Source: Protea cynaroides (taxonomy: Eukaryota > Streptophyta > Magnoliopsida > Proteales > Proteaceae). From it: DNA of 64,000 nucleotides. The DNA is taken from positions 1,178,001 to 1,242,000 of the forward strand of contig CM053267.1 in NCBI GenBank assembly GCA_028583415.1. Reading direction: 5' to 3'. Every line of letters begins with the position of its first letter. Position 1 is the stretch's first letter. The notes beneath the pieces were generated by a model. The model ran no database searches. It was not told the origin of the DNA and saw only the letters and a list, made by a program, of their open reading frames with translations. This document shows positions 31,842-45,133 of the stretch, one piece after another. Both the position numbers and the translations under genes were made by a program.

Positions 31842-34800
31842 GTATCGTACCTATTAATGGCATTCCCACCAGAGTACTCTTTGATTAAGGAGCTACTCAT
31901 TTTTTTATATCTGTGTCATTTGGAAATAAGCTAAATCTATCCCTTAAATCCATAGAATACAAACTGCTTGTACGATCACCGATGGGATTAGAAGTGGAAT
32001 TAGAAAAAGGTTATGGACCATGTCAAGTTCTTATTGACGAAAAGACTTTGGATGCAACCTTGATTCAACTTGAGATGGTAGACTTTGATGTCATCTTGGG
32101 AATGGACTGGTTAGCTCAGCATTCTGCAAACCTATTATGTGCCAAAAAGAAGCTGACATTTAAATACAAGGAAGGAGCAGAGTTCAGTTTTACGGGAACC
32201 AAACTTCCCCGTAAACGAAAACTCATACTCTCTGCATTAAATGCTAGGAAGTTCCTTGAGAAAGGAGCAGTTGGGTATCTAGTATCTGTGGTCGTTCTTA
32301 CCAGGGAAGCACCACAAATTGAGGATATTGATGTCATGCATGACTTTCTAGATGTATTTTCTGAAGAACTACCCGGACTACCACCCGACCGAGCTACAGA
32401 GTTTGTTATAGATCTGATACCCGGAGCCGCACCAGTATCTAAAGCACCATATCGAATGGCTCCTACTGAACTGAAGGAATTAAAAGTACAACTACAAGAA
32501 CTGCTGGACAAGGGTTACATCTGACCTAGCATATCACCATGGGGAGCGCCAGTATTATTCGTAAAGAAGAAGGACGGTAGTGTTCGATTGTGTATAGACT
32601 ACCGAGAACAGAATAAACTGACAATCAAGAATCGATATCCATTGCCTCGGATCGATGACTTGTTCGATCAGTTGCAAGGTGCCAAGGTGTTTTCCAAAAT
32701 CGATCTTCGGTCAGGCTACCATAAGTTGAAGATCAAAGATAGTGATATTCCCAATGCAGCATTCAAGACCAGATATGGACATTATGAAGTTTTAGTCATG
32801 TCTTTTGGATTTATGGAACTTATAAACCGGGTATTCCACGATATGTTGGATACGTCAGTTATTGTATTCATCGATGATATATTGGTCTACTCCAAGGACA
32901 AGGAAACTCATATTAAGAATCTAAACGCCGCTCTGCAGTGATTACGGAAAGAGAAGTTTTACGCCAAATTTACGAAGTGTGAGTTTTGGCTAAAGGAAGT
33001 CGCTTTTCTAGGCCATGTCGTATCCGCTGAAGGAATTAAAGTGTATCCTAGCAAGATCGAAGCTATTGTGAAATGGGAAGCACCGAAGAGCGTTGCAAAA
33101 ATTAAAAGTTTCTTAGGTCTAGCTGGGTATTATCGACGATTTATGGAAGACTATTCTCAAATTTTTGTACCTCTCACCAGTTTGACTAAGAAGGGCAAAA
33201 AGTTTGTTTGGACTGAGAAATGCAAGAAGAGTTTCCAAACATTGAAGGCTAGATTGATATCTGCTCCAATCTTGACCATTCCAATTCTAGGACAGCCATT
33301 TATTTTGTACACTGATGCGTCAGGATTGGGATTAGGATGTATACTTATGCAAGGAGAACAAGTAATTGCTTATGCCTCAAGACAATTGAAGACACATGAG
33401 AAGAACTATCCCAGTCACGATTTGGAATTAGCGGCAGTAGTACATGCTGTCAAGATATGGAGACATTACTTGTACGGAGAGAAATTTCAGATTAAATTAG
33501 ATCATAAGAGTCTTACTTAGCTCTTTAATCAGAAGGAGTTGAATATGAGACAAAGAAGATGGTTGGAACTATTGAAAGACTATGATTGTGATATCCAGTA
33601 TCATCCGGGAAAAGCTAATGTGGTAGCTGATGCGCTGAGTAGAAAGGCAATGATAAAATCTAAAGGAAAGGTTAACACAACTGTCGCAATGTGTACTACC
33701 AGAAAAGTGTTCAATTATGGTAATGAGAAGTTTGTGATAGATGTACCGGGTGAATCAACCAACCAAGGGTTTATTCATCAGTTTTTAAGTATGTTTGCCA
33801 CATTGAAGATTGTACCCAATATAATTGATGAAGTGCAAAATAGCTATTAAATCAGACCCTTATCTAAGAATGGTAAAATAGGACATTGAAAAAGGTCGGA
33901 CGATTCCTGAGTTCGCCTTGGATGATGAAAAGGTACTGAAGTACAAATGAAGAATATGTATACCTGAAACAGAAAGTTTGGACATTAGACACCGACTAAT
34001 GAAGGAAGCCAATACCACCGACTATTCGATACATCCTGGAAGTATAAAAATGTATCATGATCTAAAGAAATTATATTGGTGGAGAGGAATGAAAGCAGAT
34101 GTAGCTAAGTTCGTGTCTCAATGCCTAAATTGTGAGAGAGTGAAGGTTGAATGACAAAGACCTACAGGACTATTACAGCCGTTACCGGAACCAGCATGGA
34201 AATGAGACTGCATTACTATGGACTTCGTCACCGGGTTACCATTGACTCCCTGAGTAGTTGACGCAATTTGGGTGATTGTAGACCACCTGACTAAAACGGC
34301 TCGATTTATAGCTATACGACCTCAGTATACACTGGAGAGGTTAGCTAAGTTGTATGTGGATAATATTTTCAGATTACATGGTGTACTGAAAGCATTGTGT
34401 CCGACAGAGATCCATGATTTACTTCAAAGTTTTGGGAAGGATTTCAAAATGCTATGGGTACAACATTGAAGTTCAGTATTGCATTCCATCCTCAGACAGA
34501 CGGACAATCGAAGCGTACCATTTAGATTCTAGAAGACATGCTCCAAACCTGTGTAATTGATTTTAAGGATCATGGGATGAGAAGTTACCACTTATTGAGT
34601 TCGCTTATAACAATAGCTATCAGGCTACTATACAGATGTCACCCTACAAAGCACTGTATGGCAGGAAGTGTCGAACTCCATTGTTTTGGAATGAAGTTGG
34701 AGAACGTAGTATTGTTAGACCAGAATTTGTTGAAGAGACATGTTGAGTAGTCGACATTATCAAAGAAAGAGTAAGAAAGGTTCAGAATCATCAGAAGCAA

Positions 34801-35283
34801 TATGCAGATGCTAGACGTCGAGACCTTGAATTTTCCGTAGGTGATAAAGTATTCCTCAAAGTGTCACCTATGCGCGGTTTGAAACGGTTCAGACAGAAAG
34901 GGAAACTAAGTCCGCGATATGTCGGACCATATGAGATTCTAACTAAACGTGGAAAAGGGGCTTACCAGTTAGAACTACCACCATCTATGTCAAGTGTGTA
35001 TGAAGTATTTCATATCTCCTTATTGAAGAAGTATGTTAGAGATCCAACGCATGTTTTGACAGTAGATCTACCTGATTTGACTAATGATTTGACATTTGAA
35101 GTAGCACCAACTGAAATCACCACCCGAAAGGTTCAACGACTACGCAACTGTGACATCTATTATGTTAAGGTCACCTGGAGAAGCAGAGATATAGACGAAA
35201 TCACATGGGAAGAAGAGAATGCTATACGAAAGCAATACCCTCATCTATTCGACTCGGAAGGTATGTACAAATTTCAAGGATGA
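31842..35283 (+). pseudogene. Element C pol: protease, RT, RNase H, integrase, chromodomain
   Basis: Protease LFDxGATH site near 31885, where the Ser codon is TAA (D-stop-G). FDVILGMDWLAQHS near 32090. RT has VFSKIDLRSGYHKLKI (about 32690) and FIDDILVYSK (about 32870), the catalytic Asp pair. Eight codons (the LTNAP..F segment kept in E) are deleted near 32810. RNase H has LYTDASGLGLGC (33305-33340). TAG at 33518, TGA at 34152, and several frameshifts in integrase (34260-34760). The chromodomain region has VQRLRNCDIYYVKVTWRSRD (about 35130-35200) and ends near 35283. Dead copy of a Tekay-like polyprotein. Confidence 0.92.
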
Positions 35284-35290
35284 AATTTTT

Positions 35291-35306
35291 AAAAGCAGGG
35301 GGGAGT
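35291..35306 (+). promoter_or_regulatory. Polypurine tract of element C
   Basis: AAAAGCAGGGGGGAGT directly before the 3' LTR start TGTAAGACCC at 35307. Confidence 0.88.
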
Positions 35307-36973
35307 TGTAAGACCCGTATCGAACTAACTGGTCTTACCACCTTGTACCAGGTCTACCTATCATGGTCGAGCCTAATGGACCAAGTGCGTGAAGGAAATA
35401 GCAAGACCAGGTATGAAAAAAACCCAAAAATAGTAAAATAGGGGGTAGGTCGCATACCTAAACAAGTAGGGTCGATCCCACCTCATCAGGAAGTCAAACC
35501 CATGACTTTTAGTCCTAGGGTCGGACAACTGAGACCCTAGGGTCGACGGGATCTCCGACCCTAGCATTAACCCTAGGATCACCGACAAAAATCGTAAATA
35601 AGAAACTTTCCTAATTTCAAGGGGATTCTTTCCTAATCTCAATGGGACTTATTTTGGGAGATTTTCCTCTATAAATAAGACGTCCCTTAGCCTTTTTCAC
35701 TAATTTTGAAACCCTAATTGAAGGAGAAGAGAAGGAAAAGAGAAGGAGAATTGGAGAAGAATACTAAAAGGAAGAAATTCAGAGAAACCTCTGAATCTCA
35801 GCAAACCTAAGGTATGGATATGCTTTCCATGAATTGCTTAAGACCTTAGAATAGTTCATGAAGAGGGTATCATCTAGGAGAAACCCAAATCACCCATACA
35901 TGGAAAGATTTCAATGAAATGCATGTAGGGAATCATGGTAGACAAAGTAAGGAAGTAACCTGGAGTTTTAAGCCACAGAACAAGCATAGAATGGACTGTG
36001 AAAGTAAGCCAAATGACCCAAACTTGAAAGATTAGACTGTAGAACGAAAAGGTCAACTCAAACCATGTGCGATCGCACGTAGGGTCGATTGGGAATCAAC
36101 CCTACCAGACCACAGGATCGACCCCTAGCTTCCAGAAAGTCAAGGAAGCTGCGGTCGCTCCTAGGGTCAATGGGACAACCGACCCTAGCATCGACCCTAT
36201 ACCCTGGGGTCGCACAAACCTGCAACCCTACCTACGACCCATCCTGCGACCCTAGCTTTACAACAAGCTTAAAACTATCAGAATGAATTCTAATTAAAAT
36301 CTATCGACTTGTTAGGTTTTTCTATTGATATAAAGGTGATTCTTAGAGCTTGAAAGAGGATTTACACTCAAGCAAAGGTGAGGGAACAAGACCTAAACTA
36401 ATTGGCTAATAATAAACTATTTTTATTTCTTGAGTCCAATGCCATGACTGATTCTATGCGTATATGCTTGTAATGTGCATTCAATATGTCATCCAATATT
36501 CCTGCTATAAATGTTCATGCATATTTAATTCTATTTATTTATAACATGATGATGATGATGATGATGCTAGGAATAGGCATGTGAATGTATGTATGTGGTT
36601 AGTGTGCTTGATGCGAGTGGAGCATCAGGGGGAGGACGAGATATTGTGTTGTGTCCTGGTCTCCAGACTCTAGCTCTATCTCTACTCTAGTCTTGTCCAC
36701 TGATATCGTAGTATCGCCATTACCTTAGTAGAACTATTACGTCGTAGGACATCAGGGGAGGTGGTCTCGAACCATGTAGTCTTCGACTCTGCCGGGGGGC
36801 CTTAGCTCTATCTCTATGGACATATGAGGGATGATGTGGTGAGGCCTTAAATACACTATTTGACATTAGGATTGGTTAGTTGCGATCCCAGTTTGTAAGC
36901 CCTCGCCAACAGGGGCTTACGTGTTGGTATGGGTATAGTATCAGGGGAAGTGTGATGCGGTGCGGTCCTAAGC
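35307..36973 (+). repeat. 3' LTR of element C, first part (cut by element E)
   Basis: Parallels 25741-27360 of the 5' LTR and breaks off at CCTAAGC, where the 5' LTR continues CCTAAGCACTTTAGC. The rest resumes at 51306 (ACTTTAGCTCTATC). TAAGC (36969-36973) is the left target-site copy of element E. Confidence 0.93.
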
Positions 36974-39262
36974 TGTCACACCCTAATTCTGCATCTATTC
37001 AGAATGGTGTGATGAACCACTAATAAACCAACGGTTTAACCAGGATCTCTAATAGGTTGTGTCCTTTTTAAATTAAACCATACACATCCACAACCACAAT
37101 CAGAATAAATACACAATAGCAGAAGTCTTAATATTAAATGAACTGAACAATCTAACTGTGATAATCATAAATTAAAATATCAAATTATGTTGTATCAACC
37201 GAGACATAAGTAAATAAAATATCAAATTACATTTCCTTAATAGTTTAAATAAAATCTAATAAAAAATGCCTGAGTTGTACTCGCATGAGGAGTCATGCGT
37301 CTCCACTATCTCTTCGGCCTCCATCGTAGCAACGTGCCCGTACACAGAAGCATTCATATAATCTTTCACAGTGGTACCTGCATCATCAACTAAAAATATT
37401 CGACGTCGAAAGGGTGAGCACACATCACGGCTCAGTGAACAAACAAAACAATGCAATAAACAAATACATGCATTCAATTCATATCTGTGGTCTGGTATAT
37501 AAGTTTGCAATGTGCAATAGAAAGATTCGGTGACCGCCTCACCTCTATACACGAGTGTGTGAAACCACCCTATGAAAATGGCACTGTTGACTGCACATGC
37601 ACCCAATATGAAACAATATACCCCCATGAAAATGGCATGGCAGTACCGATTGCCTCATACCAACACGTAAGCCCCTGCTGGCGAGGGCTTGCAAAGTGGT
37701 TTCACAACTAACCAATCCTAATGTCAATCAGTGAATCCAAGGCCTCACCCCAGCATCCCTCAATACGTCCATAGAGATAGAGCTAAGGCCCCCCCCGGCA
37801 GAGTCGAAGACTACACGGTCCGAGACCACCTCCCCTGATACCTTAAGACGTAATAGTTCTGCTAAGGTAATGGCAATACGACGATGTCAGTGGACATGAC
37901 TTGTATAGAGCTATGGTACAATATACCCAATGAAAATGGCATTGAAGTACCGGTTGATACCATCCCCTAGCCGCATCAAGTACACTAACCAAACACAAAC
38001 ATTCACATGCCTATTCCTATCATCATCATCATCATCATCATGTTATAAACAACGAAGTAAATATGCATGAACAGTAATAATAGAAATATTGTATGACATG
38101 TTGAATGCACATTACAAGCATACAAGCATAGAATCAGTCATGGCATTGGACTCAAGAAATAAAATAGTTTATTATTGGCCAATTAGTTTAGGTCTTGTTC
38201 CCTCACATTTGCTTGAGTGTAAATCCTTTTTCAAGCTTTAAGAATCACTTTTATATCAATAGGAAAACCTAACAAGTTGATAGATTTTAGTTATAAGTCA
38301 TTCCGGTAATTTTAGACTTGCTGTTAAGCGAGGGTCGCAGGGTGGGTCGCAGGTAGGGTAGCAGTTTACTACGACCCCCAAGGTAGGGTCGATGCCAGGG
38401 TCAGATGTTCCATCAACCCTGGGTGTGACCACCCCATCCCTGGACTTCCCGAATGCTGGAGGTCGATCATGTGGTCTGGTAGGGTCGATTCCCAATCAAC
38501 CCCACGTGGTTTGAGTCGAGAATTTCATCCTACAGTCCATTCTTTCATGTTTGGGTCCTATGGCTTACTTTCACAATCCTTTCTATGCTTGTTCTATGGC
38601 TTACAACTCTAGGTTTCTTCCTTACTTTGCCTACCATGATTTCCTCCATGGATTTCATTGAAATCCTCCCATGGATGGACGATTAGGGTTTCTCCTAGAT
38701 CATACCCTCTTCATGAACTATTCTAAGGTCTTAAATCATTAATGGAAACATACCCATACCTTAGGTTTGCTAAAATTCAGAGGTTTCTATGAATTCTTCA
38801 CTTTAGTCTTCTTCTCTAACTTTCCTTCTCTTCTCTTTCTCTCACTTTCAATTGGGGTTTCAAAAGCAGTGAAAGAGGCTTAGGGATGTCCTATTTATAG
38901 TGGAGAACCTCCCAAAATAAGTCCCATTGAGATTAGGAAGGAATCCCATTGAAATTTGGAAAGTTTCTTATTTACTATTTCTGTCGGCAAAGAGGGGGTC
39001 GAGAGGGGGTCGGAGGTCCCGTCGACCCTCAGTTTTAAATTTTCCGACCCCCAGTTAAATTATCTGGCGTCTGACTTCTTAATGAGGGGAGGTCGACCCT
39101 GCCTATCTGGGTATACGACCCTGCCCTCCATTTTACTGTTTTTGGGTCAGTTTAATACCTGGTTTCACTATTTCCTTCACGCACTTGGTGCTTTTGGCTC
39201 GACCATGATTGGTAGACCTCGTACAAGGTAGTAAGACCAGTTAGCTCGATATGGGTCTTACA
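36974..39262 (-). repeat. 3' LTR of element E (2289 bp)
   Basis: Plus-strand edges TGTCACACCC and GGGTCTTACA. Minus-strand features: TATA (TATAAATAGG) near 38895, donor CCTAAG|GTATGG at 38759, acceptor at 37378, CAT trinucleotide run near 38022, micro-ORF 37256-37357. It differs from the 5' LTR of E at roughly 25 of the first 330 positions by hand count. Confidence 0.93.
37256..37357 (-). CDS. Micro-ORF in the 3' LTR of E (33 aa)
   Basis: MNASVYGHVATMEAEE start and THDSSCEYNS near the end, same frame length as A. One Cys of the tail is Tyr here. Function unknown. Confidence 0.38.
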   Translation of the reverse strand: MNASVYGHVATMEAEEIVETHDSSCEYNSGIFY

Positions 39263-39274
39263 ACTCCCCCCTGC
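39263..39274 (-). promoter_or_regulatory. Polypurine tract of element E
   Basis: On the minus strand, GCAGGGGGGAGT directly precedes the LTR start. Confidence 0.85.
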
Positions 39275-41613
39275 TTATAAAAATTTCATCATTGAAATTA
39301 TACAAACCTTCTGAGTTGAATAAATGAGGGTATTACATTCGCATGGCATTCTGTTCTTCCCATGTGATTTCTTCTATATATCTGCTTCTCCAGGTGACTT
39401 TAACATAATTAATATCATGGTTGCATAGTCGTTGCACCTTTCGGCTGGTGATTTCAGTTTGTGCTATTTCAAATGTCAAATCATCCGTTAAATCAGGTAG
39501 ATCTATTATCAAAATGTGTATTGGATCTCTGACATACTTCTTCAATTAGGAGATATGAAATACATCATGCACGCTTGACATAGATGGTGGTAGTGCTAAC
39601 TGTAAGCCACTTTTCAACGTTTAGCTAGAATCTCATATGGTCCGACATATCTCAGACTTAATTTCTCTTTCTGTCTGAACCATTTCAAACCTCTCATAGG
39701 TGACACTTTGAGGAATACCTTATCACCTACGGCAAATTCAAGGTCTCGGCGTCTAGTATCTGCATATTGCTTCTGACGATTCTGAGCCGTTCTTACTCAT
39801 TCCTTGATAATGTCAACTACTCGACATGTCTCCTCAACAAATTCCGGTCCCACAATACTATGTTCTCCAACTTCATTCCAAAACAAAGGAGTTCGACACT
39901 TCCTGCCATACAGTGCTTCGTAGGGTGATATCTGTATAGTAGCCTGATAGCTATTGTTGTAAGAGAACTCAATCAGTGGTAATTTTTCATCCCATTATTC
40001 CTTAAAATCAATTACACAAACTTGGAGCATGTCTTTTAGAATCTGAATGGTGTGCTCCGATTGTCTGTCTGTCTGAGGATGGAATGCAGTACTGAACTTT
40101 AATGTTGTACCCATAGCCTTCTGTAATCCTTCCCAAAACTTTGAAGTAAAACGTAGATCTCTGTCGAACAGAATGCTTTCAGGTACACCGTGTAATCTGA
40201 CAATGTTATCCACATACAACTTAGCTAACCTCTCCAGTGTATACTGAGGTCGTATAGCTATAAATCTAGCCGTTTTAGTCAGTCTGTCTACAATCACCCA
40301 AACTGTGTCAACTACTCGGGGAGTCAATGGTAACCCGTGACAAAGTCCATAGTGATGCAGTCCCATTTCCATGCTGGTTCTGGTAACAGTTGTAACAGTC
40401 CTGCTGGTCTTTGTCGTTCAGCTTTTACCTTCTGACAATTTATGCATTGGACACGAACTTGGCTATATCTGCTTTCATTCCTATCCACCAATATAATTCC
40501 TTTATGTCATGATACATTTTTGTACTTCCAGGGTGTATCAAATAGGCAGTGGTATGGGCTTCCTTCATTAGTCGATGTCTAATGTCCAAATTTTCTGTTT
40601 CAGGTACACATATTCTTCCTTTGTACATCAGTACCCTTTCATCATCTAAGGTGAACTCAGGAATAGTTCTACCTTTTTCGATGTCTTCTTGTACTGTCCT
40701 TAGGTAAGGGTCTGATTTAATCACTGTTTTCACTTCATCAAGTATATCGGGTACAATCTTCAATGTGGCGAACATATTTGCAAACTGAAGGATAAACCCT
40801 TGGTTGGTTGATTCACCCAGTGCATCTATCACAAACTGCTCATTACCGTAATTGAATATTTTTCCAGTAGTACACAGTGCAGCTGTGGTGCTAACCTCCT
40901 CTTAAGATTTTATCATTGCCTTTCTACTTAATGCATCAGCAACCACATTAGCTTTTTCCGGATGATACTGTATATCACAATCATAGTCTTTCAATAGTTC
41001 TAGCCATCTTCTTTGTCTCATATTCAACTCCTTCTGATTAAAGAGTTAAGTAAGAATCTTATGATCTGATTTAATCTGAAATTTCTCTCCGTACAAGTAA
41101 TGTCTCCATATTTTGACAGCATGTACTACTGCCGCTAATTCCAAATCATGAGTGGGATAGTTCTTCTCATGTGTCTTCAATTGTCTTGAGGCATATGCAA
41201 TTATTTGTTCTCCTTGCATAAGTACACATCCTAATCCTAGTCCTAACGCATCAGTGTACAAAATATATGGCTCTCCAGGAATCGGAATGGTCAAGATTGG
41301 AGCTGATATCAATCTAACCTTTAATGTTTGAAAACGCTTCTCGCATTTATCAGTCCAAACAAACTTCTTGCCCTTCTTAGTCAAACTGGTGAGAGGTACG
41401 GCAATTCGGGAATAGTCTTCCATAAATCATCGATAATACCCAGCTAGACCTAAGAAACTTCTAATTTCTGCAATGCTCTTCGGTGCTTCCCACTTTACAA
41501 TAGCTTCGATCTTGCTAGGATCTACTTTAATTCCTTCAGCGGATACAACATGGCCTAGAAAAATGACTTTCTTTAGCGAATACTCACACTTTGCAAATTT
41601 GGCGTAGAGCTTC
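39275..41613 (-). pseudogene. Element E pol, 3' part: RT end, RNase H, integrase, chromodomain
   Basis: Minus strand: RNase H with LYTDALGLGLGC near 41250 (Ser to Leu in the TDAS motif), a TAA at about 41046-41048 where C has TAG and B has a Tyr codon, the integrase zinc region HPGSTKMYHDIKELYWW near 40510, core with DRDLRFTSKFWEGLQKAMG near 40130-40170, and the chromodomain near 39300-39480. Several frameshifts. The left end of the RT is cut by a solo LTR at 41613, with frame and sequence resuming at 43933. Confidence 0.9.
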
Positions 41614-43927
41614 TGTCACACCCCAATTCCACACTGTTCAGAATGGTGTGATGAACCGCCAAATAACCAACAGTTCAACCAGGATCTCTAATAGGCTATC
41701 CCCGCGTTATCCAAACTTTACACGCATCCACAATCATAATCAGAGTAATACACAATAGCAGAAAATTTATAAATAATATGAACTGAGAACTAGAATGATA
41801 CCCATTAATAATATCAAATTATTTTGTGTTTAACTAAGACATAAATATTTAAATACCAAATACATGTCCTATAAATCCAATGAAGAAACCTACAAAAATA
41901 TCTAATCGAATACACACGAGTTGCACTCGCAAGAGGAGTCGTGTGTATCGTCTTCAGCTCCAACTTCCATAGCTGCTACGGTTCCGTACGCCGATGCATT
42001 CATATAATCTTCGACCGTATAACCTGCATCATCAACTAAAAATATTCGACGTCGAGGGGTGAGCACACAACATGGCTCAGTGAGTAGCCAAAACAATGCA
42101 ACAATACCTATGCATGCAAAAAGTCAATTCATATCTTTGGTCTTGGTTTATAGTTTGCAATGTGCAATAGAAAGGTTGGGTGATCAAAGGTTAACGGTTA
42201 TTGATACCGCCTCTATACACAGGGTGTGGAAGCCCGCCCGAAGGTTAACGGTTATCGTCGTCCCCATCCACCCTACCATAACATTATACAACAAAGGTTA
42301 ACGGTTATTGCTATATAATGCTATTCCAACACGTAAGCCCCTGTTAGCGAGGGCTTGCAAACCGGGCTCGCTACTAACCAATCCTAATGCCAAACAAGTG
42401 TATCCAAGGCCTCACCCCAAGCATCCCTCGGAACATCCATAGAGATAGAGCTAAGGCCCCCGGTAGAGTCGGGGACTACAAGGACCGAGACCACCTCCCC
42501 GATACTCTACGACATAATAGTTCCGCTAAGGTAATGGCGATACGACGATGCCAATGCACAAGACTTGAGTTAGAGATAGAGCTAAAGTCTGAGACCCGCC
42601 AAAGGTTAACGTTTATTGACGTTCTCATCACACCTCCCCGATACTCGCTCGCATCAAGCACATCAACCACACACATACAAGCACATGCCTATTCCTATCA
42701 TCATCATCATCATCATGTTGTAAACAATAAAGTAAATATGCATGAACAAGTAATAGAAATATTGGATGGCATGCTGTATGCACATTACAAACATATTCGC
42801 ATAGAATCAAACATGGCACAGGACTCAAGAAATAGGAAAATAGTTTATTATTAACCAATTTAGTTTGGGGTTAAGGTTCCTCACCTTGGCTTGCTAAAAG
42901 ATATTTTTCCAAACTTTAGAATCACCTTTATAATGTTATTATATTGCTAGCAAACCTAACAAAGTCGATAGAATTTAATTAGAATTAATTCAGAATTTAA
43001 AAACCATTCACGTCAATCGAGGGTCGATGCTAGGGTCGATGCTAGGGTCGATGGGTCTATCGACCCTCCCTCCATTCCCGAACTTCCCGAATGCCGAGGG
43101 TCGATGGTCAGAAACACCTAGGGTCGGATGGTCTATCGACCCTCGGTGCGACCCTTGGTGCACTCTGGTCCAATTTCCACTTTTAATCCATTCTTTGTGT
43201 TTGGGGTCCTATGGCTTGCTTCCTACATTCATTCAACAGTCATTCCATGGTCTAGAACCATGTATAAACCATCTAAATAGTTTTTGTGCATCCTCCTATG
43301 GTTTTCCATGAAAGCCTAACCATGAATGGATGGTTTGGGTTTCTCCGAAATCCTACACTTAACCATATCTAACCTAAGGTCTGTAGAAACTCAGGGAATT
43401 AGTATCCATACCTGAGAAGATTACTTTTCTCTGCAATTTCTTCCCCTTTTTGCTAAGCCTTCTTCTTAGCCTCCTTTCTTCCTATTTTCCTTCTTCTCTC
43501 TTTCTCTCAATTCAATTAGGGTTGTGAAAGGAGTGAAAGTGGCTTAGGAACGTCCTTTAAATAGGCTAGGAATGTCCTATAATAATCCCATTGAGATTTG
43601 GAAAGAATCCCAACCGAAAATTAGGAAATTTCCTAATTTCAATTTTCGTCAGAAACCGAGGGTCGATGGGAGGGTCGATGATCCCGTCGACCCTAGGGTC
43701 TTAAGCTGTCCGACCCTCCCTTCAAAACTGAGGGTCCGACTTTCGTTTTGGGAGGTCCGACCCTACTTCACTGGGTGTGCGACCCTCCCCTAGAATTAAG
43801 TGTTTTTGGGTCAATTTCGTACCTGGGATCTCGATCTCCTTCATGCCCTTGGTCCATTTGACTCGACCATGATGGGTAAACCTGGTTTAAGATGGTAAGA
43901 CCGGGTTAAATTGACACGGGTCTTACA
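41614..43927 (-). repeat. Solo LTR (A subfamily) inside the RT gene of E
   Basis: Edges TGTCACACCCC and GGGTCTTACA, 2314 bp, flanked by a perfect 5 bp duplication GCTTC (41609-41613 and 43928-43932). It has AGGGTCG/CGACCCT clusters near 43020-43160 and 43655-43790, and short repeats containing AAAGGTTAACG near 42185-42310. This is the youngest layer of a four-level nest: D, C, E, this. Confidence 0.95.
41902..42003 (-). CDS. Micro-ORF in solo LTR 41614-43927 (33 aa)
   Basis: MNASAYGTVAAMEVGAE start, ending HDSSCECNSCVFD, identical in its last 13 residues to the copy in LTR A. Intact frame. Function unknown. Confidence 0.4.
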   Translation of the reverse strand: MNASAYGTVAAMEVGAEDDTHDSSCECNSCVFD

Positions 43928-43932
43928 GCTTC

Positions 43933-45063
43933 TCCTTCCGTAATTGCTGCAGAGCGGCGTTTAGATTCTTTATATGAGTTTCCTTGTCCTTGGAGTAGAC
44001 CAATATATCATCGATTAATACAATAACCGATGTATCCAACATATCGTGGGATACCCGATTCATAAGTTCCATAAAGGTTGTTGGTGCGTTCGTCAATCCA
44101 AAAGACATGACCAGAAATTCATAATGTCCATATCTGATCCTGAATGCTGTCTTGGGGATATCACCATCCTTAATCTTCAACTGATTGTAGCCTGACCGAA
44201 GATCGACCTTGGAGAACACTTTGGCACCTTGGAACGGATCGAACAAGTCATCGATCCGAGGCAATGGATATCGATTCTTGATTGTCAGTTTATTCAGTTC
44301 TCGGTAGTCTATACCCAATCGAACACTACCGTCCTTCTTTTTCACGAATAATACTGGCACTCCCATGGTGATATGCTAGGTCGGATGTAGCCCTTGTCTA
44401 GTAGTTCTTGTAGTTGTACTTTTAATTCCTTCAGTTCAGTAGGAGCCATTCGATAAGGTGCTTTAGATACTGGTGCAGCTCCGGGTATCAGATCTATAAC
44501 AAACTCTGTAGCGCGGTCGGGTGGTAGTCCTGGTAGTTCTTCAAGAAATACATCTGGATAGTAACGCAAGACATCAATATCCTCCATTCGTGGTGCTTCT
44601 TTGGTAAGATAGACCACATATACTAGATTCCCAACTGTTCCTTTCTCAAGGCACTTCCTAGCCTTTAATGCAGAAAGTATGAGCTTTCGTTTACAGGGAA
44701 GTGTGGTTCCCAAAAAACTGAACCCTGCTCCTTCCTTGTCTTTAAATGTCAACTTATTTTTGGCACATAATAGGCTCGCAGAATGCTGAGCTAACCAGTC
44801 CATTCCCAAGATGACGTCAAAGTCTGTCATCTCAAGTTGGATCAAGGTTTCATCCAAAGTCTTCTCGTCAATAAGAACTGGACATGGTCCATAACCTTTT
44901 TCTAATTCCACTTCTAATCCCATAGGCGATCGTACAAGCAGTTTGTAGTCTAGGGATTTGAGAGGTAGATTTAGCTTCTTTCCAAATGACACAAATATAA
45001 AAGAATGAGTAGCTCCTGAATCAAAGAGTACTCTGGCAGGAATGCCATTAATAGGTACGATAC
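43933..45063 (-). pseudogene. Element E pol, 5' part: protease and RT
   Basis: On the minus strand the frame opens right at the candidate splice acceptor (45063) and runs through a protease with an intact LFDSGATHSF site (about 45015-45045), FDVILGMDWLAQHS (about 44790), the linker GLPPDRATEFVIDLIPGAAP (about 44500), then RT with KVFSKVDLRSGYNQLKI and LIDDILVYSK (about 44000). One frameshift near 44350. This is the best preserved protease in the window. The RT continues across the solo LTR at 41613. Confidence 0.9.
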
Positions 45064-45133
45064 CTGTGATTTGTTTTGATTTAGTCTACATGCTCACATA
45101 ATGTAACACAAATTGACAAGATTCAGGTCATAC
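45064..45133 (-). other. Candidate gag-protease intron, 70 nt (element E)
   Basis: Minus strand: donor CACAT|GTATGACC, acceptor AAATCACAG|GTATCG. It contains the gag stop TGA (45123-45125). Removal joins gag and protease in frame. Unlike C, the AG acceptor is intact. 70 nt is near the lower size limit for plant introns. Confidence 0.62.

Noticed and set aside
32116..32511. Minus-strand ORF across the C protease region
   Set aside because: It mirrors the well supported pol reading on the plus strand. No motif of its own.
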